Source: Bacteroidota bacterium
GTDB lineage: Bacteria; Bacteroidota; Bacteroidia; Flavobacteriales; Schleiferiaceae
Reading direction: 5' to 3'
Assembly: GCA_024742495.1 (NCBI GenBank)
Contig: JANSYJ010000011.1
Span: 18,032-82,031 of the forward strand
DNA length: 64,000 nucleotides
How positions within the stretch are numbered: the first letter of the stretch is position 1; every line of letters starts with the position of its first letter. The translations under genes and the position numbers were made by a program. The notes below the pieces were generated by a model. It was given only the letters and a program-made list of their open reading frames with translations, searched no databases and was not told where the DNA came from. Shown one piece after another: positions 55,992-64,000 of this stretch.

Positions 55992-56791
55992 TTAAACCAG
56001 GTGAAATTCAAATTAAAGCTCAGGCACAAGGAGTTCGAGATCAACAAATAGAAAAGGATTACATCCTGTCATGGATTCTAAGGGGATTAGCACTTCACAA
56101 GTCTTTGTCCAAAATATTAGTCTTTAAAGGTGGAACCGTTTTAAAGAAGGTTTATTTTAAGGATTACCGGTTTTCCGAGGACTTGGATTTTACTTTAATC
56201 CACAGTACTATTTCAAACGCCCAAATATTTGATTGTTTTAGAGAAGTTTTTACCCTTTTAAAGCAAATGGCCAATATCCCCTTAAGATTAATAAGTGAGG
56301 ATGTCTTGAGACCAGGGGATGTTAATTTTTTCATAGGCTATATAGGGCCCTTAGGCGGCTTGGGCTCAAACAAAAAAGTAAAAGTGGATATATCCAGAAG
56401 TGAAGTATTGGCTTTTGAGCCAGTCATGAAGCCTTTAATTTTGGGATATACGGATTTGAAAGCACATCATATTTTGTGCTACACTTTAGAAGAAGTCTTA
56501 GTGGAAAAGTTGCGTTCCATAATGCAAAGAATGCAGGCGCGGGATTTTTATGATGTTTGGTATCTTCTGACTGTATTTCAGATGGATGTAAACCAATACA
56601 TTAATGAATTTGATCTTAAGTGTCGAAACAAAGGATTAGGGTCCTCTGATTTTCATCTCAAACTCGAACAACGATTAGCTCAATACAAGGGAAGATGGCA
56701 AAACTCCCTTGCAGACCAAATTCAGCAATTACCTAGTTTCGATATGGTTTCAAGAGAAGTCCTACGACAATTAAAAAAGATGAAATTCTAG
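55988..56791 (+). CDS. AbiEii-family nucleotidyltransferase toxin
   Basis: The 267-residue protein has the nucleotidyltransferase signature FKGGTVLKKVYFKDYRFSEDLDFTL, i.e. GG/S followed by D-x-D, near residues 45-70. The downstream family segments KPLILGYTDLKAHH, EVLVEKLRSIMQRMQARDFYDVW and the C-terminal basic helix are also present. AbiEii toxins use GTP or other NTPs to inhibit growth, and in some phages systems block infection. Catalytic residues appear intact. It ends an operon and is followed by 84 bases with no clear terminator. Confidence 0.92.
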   Translation: MIKPGEIQIKAQAQGVRDQQIEKDYILSWILRGLALHKSLSKILVFKGGTVLKKVYFKDYRFSEDLDFTLIHSTISNAQIFDCFREVFTLLKQMANIPLRLISEDVLRPGDVNFFIGYIGPLGGLGSNKKVKVDISRSEVLAFEPVMKPLILGYTDLKAHHILCYTLEEVLVEKLRSIMQRMQARDFYDVWYLLTVFQMDVNQYINEFDLKCRNKGLGSSDFHLKLEQRLAQYKGRWQNSLADQIQQLPSFDMVSREVLRQLKKMKF

Positions 56792-56874
56792 TAGTGGCCA
56801 AGTCCCTTAAAGCATATTAAGTTTTTCTCCCTAATAGAAATTGAATTAATGGACTGCTTTAAATTGAGTTAAAA

Positions 56875-57459
56875 TTAAGACCGCCTATTATGCAGTATCC
56901 ATTCGCAGCGACTGAACTTTTCCCATCGATATTCTACCCAAGTGCGATAGGCAATAAAAGGCAGAAAGAGAAAGATAAAGCTTGAATCGCTGAGACTGAA
57001 AGAAAGAGGAATACCATAAAACCAAATGATGTAAATCATAAAGGCCATTCTGCCACCACCATAACGGGAGTTATACCACTCGAGGTCCCCAAAAACTCCA
57101 TAAATGAGAAAATCGAATCCGCTAACTCGCATACTGATTTTAAACCAAGCAGACTTCCAAAAAGTGGCCTGATTGAAGCGCGCCAATAAATCTGCTCCTT
57201 CATTTTGCAAACGATTCTCAACTTTGGCCTTTTCTCGGTTCAAGATGCGGGTCCATTTAGGCGGAGGATTTTTGCTTTTCAAGCTGAGGTCATAAATCTT
57301 TTTTAAGTAGTCATGACTAAAGATATACATAGCCTCGAGGATCAAAAGCACTTCCTGATCATCTAAGTTCTTCCTGCGAAGCTGAGAATCTAGTTTTTTA
57401 ATGAGTCCGCGGACACTACTTTTTGGCCGCAAGTGAAAGTGCCGGTAATAATTGATCAT
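56875..57459 (-). CDS. Membrane protein with divergent J-like N-terminus
   Basis: The 194-residue protein starts INYYRHFHLRPKSSVRGLIKK and continues with IFSHDYLKKIYDLSLKSK. The helix pattern resembles a DnaJ-type J-domain (YY..L.l ... AY..L.d...R..YD), but the essential HPD motif is absent (KNLDD lies there). Two or three hydrophobic segments at about 108-180 follow (MAFMIYIIWFYGIPLSFSL, FIFLFLPFIAYRTW), so it is a membrane protein. Its start overlaps the preceding TPR gene stop by four bases. Function is unknown; it may be an unusual co-chaperone or simply share the helical pattern. Confidence 0.65.
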   Translation of the reverse strand: MINYYRHFHLRPKSSVRGLIKKLDSQLRRKNLDDQEVLLILEAMYIFSHDYLKKIYDLSLKSKNPPPKWTRILNREKAKVENRLQNEGADLLARFNQATFWKSAWFKISMRVSGFDFLIYGVFGDLEWYNSRYGGGRMAFMIYIIWFYGIPLSFSLSDSSFIFLFLPFIAYRTWVEYRWEKFSRCEWILHNRRS

Positions 57460-58085
57460 CCCTCGACGCCAGTTTCCAAATATGACTTGCGTAATTTCTG
57501 AAAGGTTTGGTCATTTGGATATTCTCGAATAAAGCCGTCCAATTTTTCTCGGGCATCACTACAAGCGCGATTTTTAGAGTAGCACATCTGGCAATAAGAT
57601 AAGGCCAATTTATATTTCAAGCTTAAGTCCTGAGGTCGATACTGCAAAGCCCTTTCATAATTTCCAACCGCAAAATACCATTGCTCTTTTTGCATCATAT
57701 GATCGCCTGCTAAAACCGCTGCACGATAGTCCTTCTCCTTGGCGGATATAATTTGAGCTTTAGCGCTTCCTTGGTTTTGGGCCTTATTTAGCTTGGAGAT
57801 GCCGCTGAAGGCAATCCACAAAATCCCGGCAAAAAGAATTAGACTAATACTGCTTTGATAAACAAGTCTTTTGCGGTAATCGGACTTTATTTTATCTCGA
57901 ATATACCTTCTGTGCTCTTCGCTTAATTCAGGACCTTCGTGAATGGATTTATGAATTTTAGCGTAGCTATTTTTTAAATCTGCAAACTCTTGCCGACGTT
58001 TAAATATTGGAAGCCTCGATTTCAATAACTTACGGTTATTGCTCAAGGTTGTTTGCATATTTTGCAGGGAGCCACCTCCGCTCAT
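57456..58085 (-). CDS. TPR membrane protein, hypothetical
   Basis: The 209-residue protein has a basic N-terminal region, one membrane segment at about 76-96 (YQSSISLILFAGILWIAFSG) and TPR-like helices thereafter (QWYFAVGNYERALQYRPQDLSLKYKLALSY, in parts). A small Cys-containing segment CQMCYSKNRACSDA follows. It probably presents a TPR domain on one membrane face. It is translationally coupled with the J-like membrane protein, suggesting that the two form a complex. No known family is recognised. Confidence 0.65.
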   Translation of the reverse strand: MSGGGSLQNMQTTLSNNRKLLKSRLPIFKRRQEFADLKNSYAKIHKSIHEGPELSEEHRRYIRDKIKSDYRKRLVYQSSISLILFAGILWIAFSGISKLNKAQNQGSAKAQIISAKEKDYRAAVLAGDHMMQKEQWYFAVGNYERALQYRPQDLSLKYKLALSYCQMCYSKNRACSDAREKLDGFIREYPNDQTFQKLRKSYLETGVEG

Positions 58086-58191
58086 GTCAATCAGATTAGA
58101 ATCCTAAAGTAAATAAAAATAGCGCCGACGCTTGACTTGCCTTACTTATAAGACTTAAAGCTATTCTACTGTACCATTTAGCTTAAAACAC

Positions 58192-59436
58192 TTACTCGTG
58201 TCTTAAACTTTCTATGGGATCCAGATTACTGGCTTTTAAGGCGGGATAAAATCCAGAGACCAAGCCGACCACAAAACACAGCACGGCGGAAAGGCTCATC
58301 CATGACCATGGAATTAAGAAAGGTCCTCCAATTAAAAGCGAGGTTCCATTTCCAATTAGAATTCCGAAAATAATGCCGGCAAATCCGCCTAATAAACAAA
58401 TGGCAATGGCCTCCGTTAAAAACTGGCTCAAAATAGCTTTAGACTTCGCACCAATGGCTTTGCGTATTCCAATTTCACGCGTGCGTTCGGTAACCGAGAC
58501 AAGCATAATATTCATAAGGGCAATTGCGGCACCAAGTAGGGTAATGGCGGCAATGATAACTGCGGCCAAGCTGACATATTTTAAATTATCAATGAGGTCT
58601 TCACTTAGGCTGTCACTCCGAATAATATTAAAATTCGTTTCCTCTTTAGGATTTAGCTTGCGGACCGATCGCATGGTGGCAGTAGCTTCATCTACTACTA
58701 AATCTAGGTTCATGCTTTCTAAAGACATCACATTAACCGCAAAGGATCGATTGGCAGTTGCGTATTTTGTACGTGCCTTGGTAATGGGAATAAGAATTGA
58801 TTTATCGCCGCCAAAGCCAAAAGAATTTCCCTTGGGGGCTAAAACACCAATCACCCGATACCTTAAATCACCAATATTGATCAATTTCCCAATCGGGTCT
58901 TCCTTGGCAAACAGACTACTAACAATCTCCTGACCGATAACTGCGACTGCCGCGGCATCTTCTACATCACTAAGACTGAGATTCCTGCCTTTTTCCAATT
59001 CATAGCCGCCGGTTACCAGATAGTTTTCATCGGCAGCCATTACGGCTATATTGGGATTGGTCTTTAAACTTTGATACTTTACCTCCGCGATGCCAGTAGC
59101 CACAAAGGATACACTACTTTTCGCTTGAGTGGCTGGCATTCTTTCTTTAAAACGCATGGCCTCGTAGTAGGTAATGCTGGGGTAATTCTTAGGGCGCTCG
59201 CCCTTGCGGCCAATTCGAATATTAGGACCTCTATTTTGAATGGTAAAGGTATTGGCTCCAAGTAAGGCAAACTGACCCGTTAAAGAAGCTTTGATGGCAT
59301 CTATCGCGGTTAATATTCCCACCAAGGCGGTAATGCCAATGGCAATAATTAAAGCAGTGAGAATGGTGCGTAGCGCCTGGCTTTTTATACTTTGCAAGGC
59401 GATTTTTAAGTACTCAAAAAAGATACTTTTTCCCAT
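58192..59436 (-). CDS. MacB-like ABC transporter permease, second copy
   Basis: The 414-residue protein has the same FtsX/MacB layout as the permease at 38.5-39.8 kb. An N-terminal helix follows SQALRTILTALIIAIGITALVGIL, then a periplasmic domain. Three helices carry GAAIALMNIMLVSVTERTREIGIRKAIGA. The C-terminus is VSGFYPALKASNLDPIESLRHE. No ATPase domain, adaptor or TolC gene adjoins it. It is likely to act in lipoprotein or antibiotic export with an ATPase encoded elsewhere. It is divergent from the sulfotransferase fusion gene, with 45 bases between start codons. Confidence 0.9.
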   Translation of the reverse strand: MGKSIFFEYLKIALQSIKSQALRTILTALIIAIGITALVGILTAIDAIKASLTGQFALLGANTFTIQNRGPNIRIGRKGERPKNYPSITYYEAMRFKERMPATQAKSSVSFVATGIAEVKYQSLKTNPNIAVMAADENYLVTGGYELEKGRNLSLSDVEDAAAVAVIGQEIVSSLFAKEDPIGKLINIGDLRYRVIGVLAPKGNSFGFGGDKSILIPITKARTKYATANRSFAVNVMSLESMNLDLVVDEATATMRSVRKLNPKEETNFNIIRSDSLSEDLIDNLKYVSLAAVIIAAITLLGAAIALMNIMLVSVTERTREIGIRKAIGAKSKAILSQFLTEAIAICLLGGFAGIIFGILIGNGTSLLIGGPFLIPWSWMSLSAVLCFVVGLVSGFYPALKASNLDPIESLRHE

Positions 59437-59481
59437 GGCCCTAAAGTACGATAAAGCAGGTATTTTCGGGCAAGCGATTGC

Positions 59482-61899
59482 ATGACTTCAAAAAAGAAAC
59501 CATATCGGAATAATCCTTTACTCATTTTAGGATGGGATGGCGCAGAATGGTCCGCTATTAATCATCTTTGTGAGCAGGGCTACATGCCTCACTTTAAGGC
59601 TTTTAAAGAGCGGGGTTTGCCAGCGCATATTGCTAGTTTGCAACCTATGATTAGTCCTTTGCTTTGGACTTCAGTTGCAACGGGCAAGAGGGCTCATGTG
59701 CATGGAATACTGGGTTTTGTGGAGAATAGCCTAGAGGGTCCACAAGCCATTTCCAACTATCAACGAAAGTGTCCCGCCTTGTGGAATATACTTTCAGAGG
59801 CCGGTCTGCTTTGCCAAGTCTTAAATTGGTGGCCCTCTAATCCAGCTGAAGAAATTCTGGGCGATTTTATCTCGAACCTTGCTTTCGCTGAAGGCGATTT
59901 AGCTGGACAATGTTGGCCCCCAGAATGGCAAAAAGAACTTGAGGCCTGTGCGGCATTTCCAGAATCTGTGCAAGATGAGATAATAGGGGGCTTTTTCCCC
60001 AATATGCCCGATGAGGCACTTGCAGATGATAGTCTAGTGCAAAAGGTTGCGCGTATTATTTGGCGCACGAAACATCAATTTGAAATGGCCATGGCTTTGA
60101 TGGATAAGGAAGCGGATTGTCGCTTTTTCTATTTCGAGGCTTTGGATCAACTCCAACATTTAGGTGCGGCATACTTTGGTTATAAAAATTCACCTTATCA
60201 CTTCATTATCGAGGCTGCCTACCGTTGGCATGATGCCATGCTAGGAGCATTCTTAAAAAAGGCCCAAGGGCATAATATTTTATTGCTTTCAGATCATGGA
60301 TTTAAGTTGGATGAATTTCGCCCTAGCGACTTACCAGACCTACCGGCGGCCCCGGCTTTGGAGCATGAGCCCTTTGGCGTTTTTGTAGCCTCTGGTCCAG
60401 ATGTGCAAAGCGATAAAGAGCTCTTCGGTCTAAGTTTATTAGATATAGCTCCCAGCCTTCTCAATTATTTCCGTTTGCCAATTGGCAAGGATATGCCGGG
60501 TAGGAGGCAGGCTATTTTTAAATCGAGTCCAGAACCTAGTTTTATTCCTTCTTGGGATAGCTTAGTAAAACCGAAGTTTTTAGACAGTGGCAAGCATCAA
60601 TCCCAAGGACAACTGCAGGATTTGGAAGCTTTAGATTATATCGACTTATCCGGGACTAAGGTGCAGCAGGTTATTGAGGAAGAACAGGATTACAATCGTG
60701 CCATTAGTTTAAAGGAAGTTGGCGATTATAAGCAGTCCTTAGAGCTTTGTGATCAATGGCTAAGTGAAAACGCTAAGGCCTATCGCTGGTATATTTTAAA
60801 GTCAAAATTGCTTTTAGCTCTAGCTGATGGCAAGAAATGGGATATTTATTGGAAGGAACTTCGCGAGGATTTTAGGAAAGACCCGCATCTGATTTTTAAT
60901 CGCGCTTTGATGCTAATACAAGAAGGCGATTCGGCGCAAGCTCTAGCTTTAATGCGCGACTTGGAAGGAAGAGGGATTCAGAGCCCCAGGCTTTTTACCG
61001 AAATAGGGCATGCCTTGTTTCTCGCCGGCCAAGAGCGGGAATCGGAGGTCTACTTTAAGAAAGCAATAGCGAATAGTCCTTTCAATAGTGCCGCATTAAA
61101 TGGCTTAGCTCAACTGTCTTTTGCTCAGGGGCAGATGGAGGACTTTAAGCAGTGGGCCAATCAAGCTCTCGCTCTAAAAATGCATCAGCCACATCTCCAC
61201 TATTTATGGGCTTCTTATTATGAGCAAGAAGGAGAAATTGATAATGCAAAAAAGGCATTGGCCCTTTGTTTAAATATGGCTCCACAACATAAAAAGGCTA
61301 AATCATTAGAAGCGAAATTAAAAGGCGAGCGATCGCAATTACAAGGCCTTATTGTAAGTGGTTTTCCGCGTTCGGGCACCAGTTTAATGATGGCCTTATT
61401 GGCGGAGCTAGGAATTCCGATCATTAGCGATGAGTCGAGAATTGCCGATCATCATAATCCCAAGGGATATTTTGAGCTCGAAACCGTAAAGCATCTGCCG
61501 GCCCAGGCAAAACTGCCCGCCACTGATGGCAAAGCCTTAAAGGTAATTGCGCCCTTATTACCCTATTTACCGGCAGATCGAAATTATAAGGTCTTGTGGA
61601 TGGATCGACCCCTTGTAGAGGTGATTATTTCTCAGGCTAAGATGAAAGGAGAGCGGGCTAGTTTGGAACAATTCCCTTTTCAGAAAGGGCAACAATTGGA
61701 GCAGGAGAAACAGCGTTTGCAATCTTGGTTAAAGCAGCAACCACATATTAGTTGGATGGAATGCTCCTACCATAATTTATTGAAGTATCAGGACTCTTCA
61801 ATTATCAAAGACTTAGCTGCATTCCTAGAGCTTGATATTCAGGAAGAAAGTCTTAAAAAAGTGGTAGATCTGCAATTGCATCGAAACAAAATTGGCTAG
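59482..61899 (+). CDS. Alkaline-phosphatase-fold / TPR / sulfotransferase fusion protein
   Basis: The 805-residue protein joins three parts. Residues ~12-350 form an alkaline-phosphatase/phosphodiesterase domain. LILGWDGAEW (metal Asp18), SPLLWTSVATGKRAHVHGI (candidate Thr nucleophile), LLLSDHGF (metal Asp/His) and EHEPFGVFVASG (metal His) resemble nucleotide phosphodiesterase-type members. Residues ~400-610 are TPR-like helical pairs (for example DYNRAISLKEVGDYKQSLEL and EIDNAKKALALCLNMAPQHKK). Residues ~622-805 are a sulfotransferase domain with the 5'-phosphosulfate loop GFPRSGTSLMMALL (627-640) and RPLVEVIISQ as the 3'-phosphate site. No signal peptide is seen, so it should be cytoplasmic. 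It could both transfer sulfate from PAPS and process a phospho or sulfo ester. It is separated from the cysDNC genes by 45 kb. Confidence 0.82.
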   Translation: MTSKKKPYRNNPLLILGWDGAEWSAINHLCEQGYMPHFKAFKERGLPAHIASLQPMISPLLWTSVATGKRAHVHGILGFVENSLEGPQAISNYQRKCPALWNILSEAGLLCQVLNWWPSNPAEEILGDFISNLAFAEGDLAGQCWPPEWQKELEACAAFPESVQDEIIGGFFPNMPDEALADDSLVQKVARIIWRTKHQFEMAMALMDKEADCRFFYFEALDQLQHLGAAYFGYKNSPYHFIIEAAYRWHDAMLGAFLKKAQGHNILLLSDHGFKLDEFRPSDLPDLPAAPALEHEPFGVFVASGPDVQSDKELFGLSLLDIAPSLLNYFRLPIGKDMPGRRQAIFKSSPEPSFIPSWDSLVKPKFLDSGKHQSQGQLQDLEALDYIDLSGTKVQQVIEEEQDYNRAISLKEVGDYKQSLELCDQWLSENAKAYRWYILKSKLLLALADGKKWDIYWKELREDFRKDPHLIFNRALMLIQEGDSAQALALMRDLEGRGIQSPRLFTEIGHALFLAGQERESEVYFKKAIANSPFNSAALNGLAQLSFAQGQMEDFKQWANQALALKMHQPHLHYLWASYYEQEGEIDNAKKALALCLNMAPQHKKAKSLEAKLKGERSQLQGLIVSGFPRSGTSLMMALLAELGIPIISDESRIADHHNPKGYFELETVKHLPAQAKLPATDGKALKVIAPLLPYLPADRNYKVLWMDRPLVEVIISQAKMKGERASLEQFPFQKGQQLEQEKQRLQSWLKQQPHISWMECSYHNLLKYQDSSIIKDLAAFLELDIQEESLKKVVDLQLHRNKIG

Positions 61900-61937
61900 T
61901 CCATGTCTTTTATGGATTTTTGCCCAGTTTTTAGCTT

Positions 61938-62786
61938 ATGAAAGACAAGACGAAAGAAGAAAGCATAAAGTATTTAGGAGCCATTGGTGGCTTACTAGCA
62001 GCTTATGGCGCGCAAGGTCAAATTAGTTATACCGATTTGGTTGACACTACTTTAACCACTAATAATGCCACATGGAATCTCAATATAGATGAGGATACTT
62101 TAGGAGTTATCGATTACCGCTTCATACAGTATGTGGATACTTCGGCTTTTAATGTGAGCGGAAACTTTATTCAAGCCTTGGGCAATGCCGGTAACTCTGT
62201 GATGGGTTTGGATTATGGGAATTACGCCTATCCATTTAACCTCAGTCCAGGAGATAGTATAGGTCCAGGAAAAATATTCAAGGGCTCTGGTGGTAGCAAT
62301 GCAATTGGGCAATTGGCTTTGGAAATCGGGGACTCTGGTCAAATTAATGATAAGTTCACCGCGGCTGTAAATGGTCTTATTGGCTTGCGCTTTCGCGCAG
62401 ATGTTAACGATACTATTCGCACTTTTTATGGTTGGATTCGCGTTGATGTGGCCGCTGATTATAAGTCGATTACCATTAAGGACTTTGCTTATAATACCAA
62501 TTATGGCGAAGGACTAACCGCAGGCGAAGGATCAACTTGGATTGGACTGGAGGAAATTAATGAAGAACGCTTCTCCATGCGCCAAATGGATGAGGCGATG
62601 TTTTTTGATATTCCCGTACACAAGGCCAAATTATCTATAATCTCCAGCCAAGGAGCCTTGGTTAAACAAATGGATTACGAACAGGGTAGCCATCGCTTTG
62701 ACCTCAATCAACTTCCCAAGGGAATTTATATAGCGCGTTTAGACGGACAAGGGCTTTCGGAGGAAATCCGGGTTGTATCTTTTTAG
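61938..62786 (+). CDS. T9SS cargo protein with type A sorting domain
   Basis: The 282-residue protein has a signal-peptide-like start (KYLGAIGGLLAAYGAQGQ, unusually preceded by a charged KDKTKEES segment) and a ~180-residue beta-rich region. That region contains GLRFRADVNDTIRTFYGWIRVDVAAD, typical of a Bacteroidota exported domain family. The last ~70 residues (AKLSIISSQGALVKQMDYE, LPKGIYIARLDGQGL) match the type A sorting domain recognised by the type IX secretion system. The protein should therefore be delivered to the cell surface. It is 38 bases after the fusion gene and may be in the same transcript. The function of the middle domain is unknown. Confidence 0.82.
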   Translation: MKDKTKEESIKYLGAIGGLLAAYGAQGQISYTDLVDTTLTTNNATWNLNIDEDTLGVIDYRFIQYVDTSAFNVSGNFIQALGNAGNSVMGLDYGNYAYPFNLSPGDSIGPGKIFKGSGGSNAIGQLALEIGDSGQINDKFTAAVNGLIGLRFRADVNDTIRTFYGWIRVDVAADYKSITIKDFAYNTNYGEGLTAGEGSTWIGLEEINEERFSMRQMDEAMFFDIPVHKAKLSIISSQGALVKQMDYEQGSHRFDLNQLPKGIYIARLDGQGLSEEIRVVSF

Positions 62787-62940
62787 AAGACCGCTGCGCT
62801 GTTAGAGCTCAGACCGCTTCGCTGTTAGATATGAGATCTGAGACTGGTCGCTTCGCTCCCTTTTAGACTTATTTGCTGCTAAGGGTTTGATTATGGTTTC
62901 GAATAATCATTCTCTAATCTGACTCAATACTACTTAGAGC

Positions 62941-63300
62941 TCAGACCGCTTCGCTCTTAGATATTAGACATGAGACCAGTCGCTTAGCTCCTTGAGAGAG
63001 GGATTGCGTTTTAGAATAGCAGACATTACTCTAGAATTTCAATTTACTTGATTAGTATGAGGCAACGTTTTATGAGTGCTTAAAACGAACAGTATCGGGT
63101 AGTTTCCGGCCCTAGGGTGCTGCGCTTTTAAAATGGAAGTAGACGACTATTTGAGTTGGGCAGCTCCGCAGGAGATCGCCCACCGAAAAAGGAGACTACA
63201 AGCATTTTAAAAGTAAAGTACCCAGGCCATGATCTTTTGTTTCTTTGGCATCCAAGGGAAAAGAAAAAAGAAAGAAGAAATATTAAAATTGAATAGGATT
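62941..63300 (+). repeat. Dispersed non-coding repeat, copy B
   Basis: This copy is a direct relative of copy C and an inverted relative of copy A. It shares an exact 42-base block (63107-63148) with copy A. It lacks about 58 bases found in A and C between the TCTTTGG and ATCCAAG blocks near 63245-63250. Its counterpart of the short frame in A and C stops after seven codons. Confidence 0.85.
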
Positions 63301-63405
63301 TTAATGAAATCGTCATTCGTGCTGGCCCGGCCCAAGAGTCGATAGCCTGTGGGCAAACCGAAGGTTGGACCGCAGAATTGCCTTTTCAGGGGCCTAGCGT
63401 TTTTG

Positions 63406-63434
63406 CCTACTTTTTGGGCAATGCAAAAAGTAGG
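63406..63434. repeat. Strong intergenic hairpin
   Basis: CCTACTTTTTG (63406-63416) and CAAAAAGTAGG (63424-63434) pair perfectly across a GGCAATG loop. I have seen closely similar hairpins in other Bacteroidota intergenic regions, which suggests a recurrent element. Confidence 0.7.
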
Positions 63435-63459
63435 AGGAAGACCGCTTCGCTATTATGGT

Positions 63460-63509
63460 TCGACAAACTCACCATGACATCGTAAACCTTGTCACCCCGA
63501 GCTTGTCGA
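63460..63509. repeat. REP-like palindrome of the GAGCTTGTCGA type
   Basis: A 20-base left arm (TCGACAAACTCACCATGACA, 63460-63479) and right arm (TGTCACCCCGAGCTTGTCGA, 63490-63509) are inverted repeats with 15 of 20 pairs and a 10-base loop. It resembles the widespread intergenic palindrome that encodes 'PELVEG' if read as protein. Confidence 0.7.
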
Positions 63510-63530
63510 GGGGCCGCTTCGCTTAAAGCT

Positions 63531-64000
63531 CAGATCGCTTCGCTCTTAGATATTAGACATGAGACCAGTCGCTGTGCTTCCTTAGAGATGGATTGCGTTT
63601 TAAAAGTGGCGATTAGTGTTATGGACTTGCATTTTACCGGACCATAATAAGGCACCGTTTTTTAAACATTTAAAACTAATAGTATTAGATAGTTGTCGGC
63701 CCTTGGGTGGGCAGCTCGTCAAATGGCAGTAGACGACTAGCTGAGATGGGAAGCGACTATAGGAGCTCGCCCACCGAAGCAGGAGACTACAAACATTTGA
63801 AAAGCTAAGCACCCAGGCCATGATTTTTTGGTTCTTTTTACGAATGGCTTATTAATTTTTAAAGGAATTCGTGAGCTCCGGCTGAAGCCGTCGGTTCATC
63901 CAAGAAAAAAGAAAGAAGAAATATAAAAATTGAATAGGATTTTAACGAAATCGTAATTTGTGCTGGCCCGGCCCAAGAGTCGATGGTCTGTGGGCAAACC
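63531..64000 (+). repeat. Dispersed non-coding repeat, copy C (continues past window)
   Basis: This direct copy keeps the 3' region missing from copy B, including the GAATTCGTGAGCTCC and GGCTGAAGCCG blocks, and matches copy A best there. Its downstream part (63909-64000) matches copy B's flank at 63268-63360, so the repeating unit extends beyond the window. Confidence 0.85.

Larger units (their letters stand above)
62787..64000. other. Gene-free region dominated by repeats
   Basis: About 1.2 kb with no credible gene. It holds two direct copies of the dispersed repeat (B and C, listed separately), many short blocks built on GACCGCTTCGCT or GCTTCGCT (62809, 62850, 62943, 63441, 63513, 63533), a palindrome and a hairpin. 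The block beginning CTGGCCCGGCCCAAGAGTCG occurs at 63321 and again at 63962, so a tandem period of about 640 bases runs off the window edge. Confidence 0.8.

Noticed and set aside
63128..63316. Minus-strand frame of 62 codons in repeat copy B
   Set aside because: It has no counterpart in copies A or C and lies fully inside the non-coding repeat.
63600..63821. Minus-strand frame of 73 codons in repeat copy C, with a similar frame in copy A at 23231
   Set aside because: The equivalent frame in copy B stops after seven codons, so the similarity reflects the repeated DNA rather than a conserved protein.

Overview
The window is chromosomal DNA of a member of the Bacteroidota, most likely a marine Flavobacteriia/Cryomorphaceae-like organism. 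Three kinds of evidence point there. Three secreted proteins carry type IX secretion C-terminal domains (two gliding-type CTDs and one type A sorting tail). Several promoters fit the Bacteroidota pattern TTG-N19/20-TAnnTTTG. Several families are typical of the phylum: DUF1599, the DoxX/thioredoxin-like BT_3928 family, a ComEC without a hydrolase domain, and a DnaX without zinc cysteines. No wzx flippase and no initiating dehydratase genes are visible, so the polysaccharide locus continues upstream of the window.

Region 1 (1-20.1 kb) is a surface-polysaccharide locus. The plus strand carries a nucleotidyltransferase end, an alkaline-phosphatase-fold enzyme, a Wzy-like polymerase, three GT4 glycosyltransferases, a HisH/HisF/WbpG acetamidino-sugar module, a WecA/WbpL-like initiating transferase, Wza and Wzc. 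Wzc ends in fourteen Tyr-Gly pairs. These are followed by cysD-cysN (ATP sulfurylase). Converging on them from the minus strand are wbpD, wbpB, an SLC13 anion permease and cysC. WbpB, WbpD and WbpG together fit synthesis of a diacetamido/acetamidino hexuronic acid. CysDNC plus the permease would supply PAPS, and because no PAPS reductase is present I infer polysaccharide sulfation.

Region 2 (20.2-24.7 kb) holds a T9SS-exported protein, a histidine kinase, tRNA-Asp, an inverted copy of a dispersed non-coding repeat, a small orphan ORF and a degenerate receiver domain.

Region 3 (24.7-46 kb) is mostly housekeeping: comEC, a 1473-residue exported orphan, prmA, tpiA, an oligopeptide-type permease, a DoxX-like protein and DUF1599, all on the minus strand and divergent from folP-cdaA. 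An efflux operon (adaptor, MacB-like permease, TolC), an M15 peptidase, monomeric isocitrate dehydrogenase and dnaX follow.

Region 4 (46-59.4 kb) holds a large LamG/T9SS adhesin-like protein with tandem 414-nt repeats, the rpsF-rpsR-rplI ribosomal operon, a minus-strand block of secreted proteins (TPR protein, unknown protein, membrane-anchored archaemetzincin, MepA-like lipoprotein), an AbiE-type toxin-antitoxin pair, a J-like/TPR membrane pair and a second MacB-like permease.

Region 5 (59.5-64 kb) holds an unusual phosphatase-fold/TPR/sulfotransferase fusion, a T9SS cargo protein, and about 1.2 kb of non-coding DNA with two direct copies of the dispersed repeat, a REP-like palindrome and a strong hairpin. 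The most interesting items are the fusion protein, the repeat family, and the combined sulfation and acetamidino-sugar capacity.
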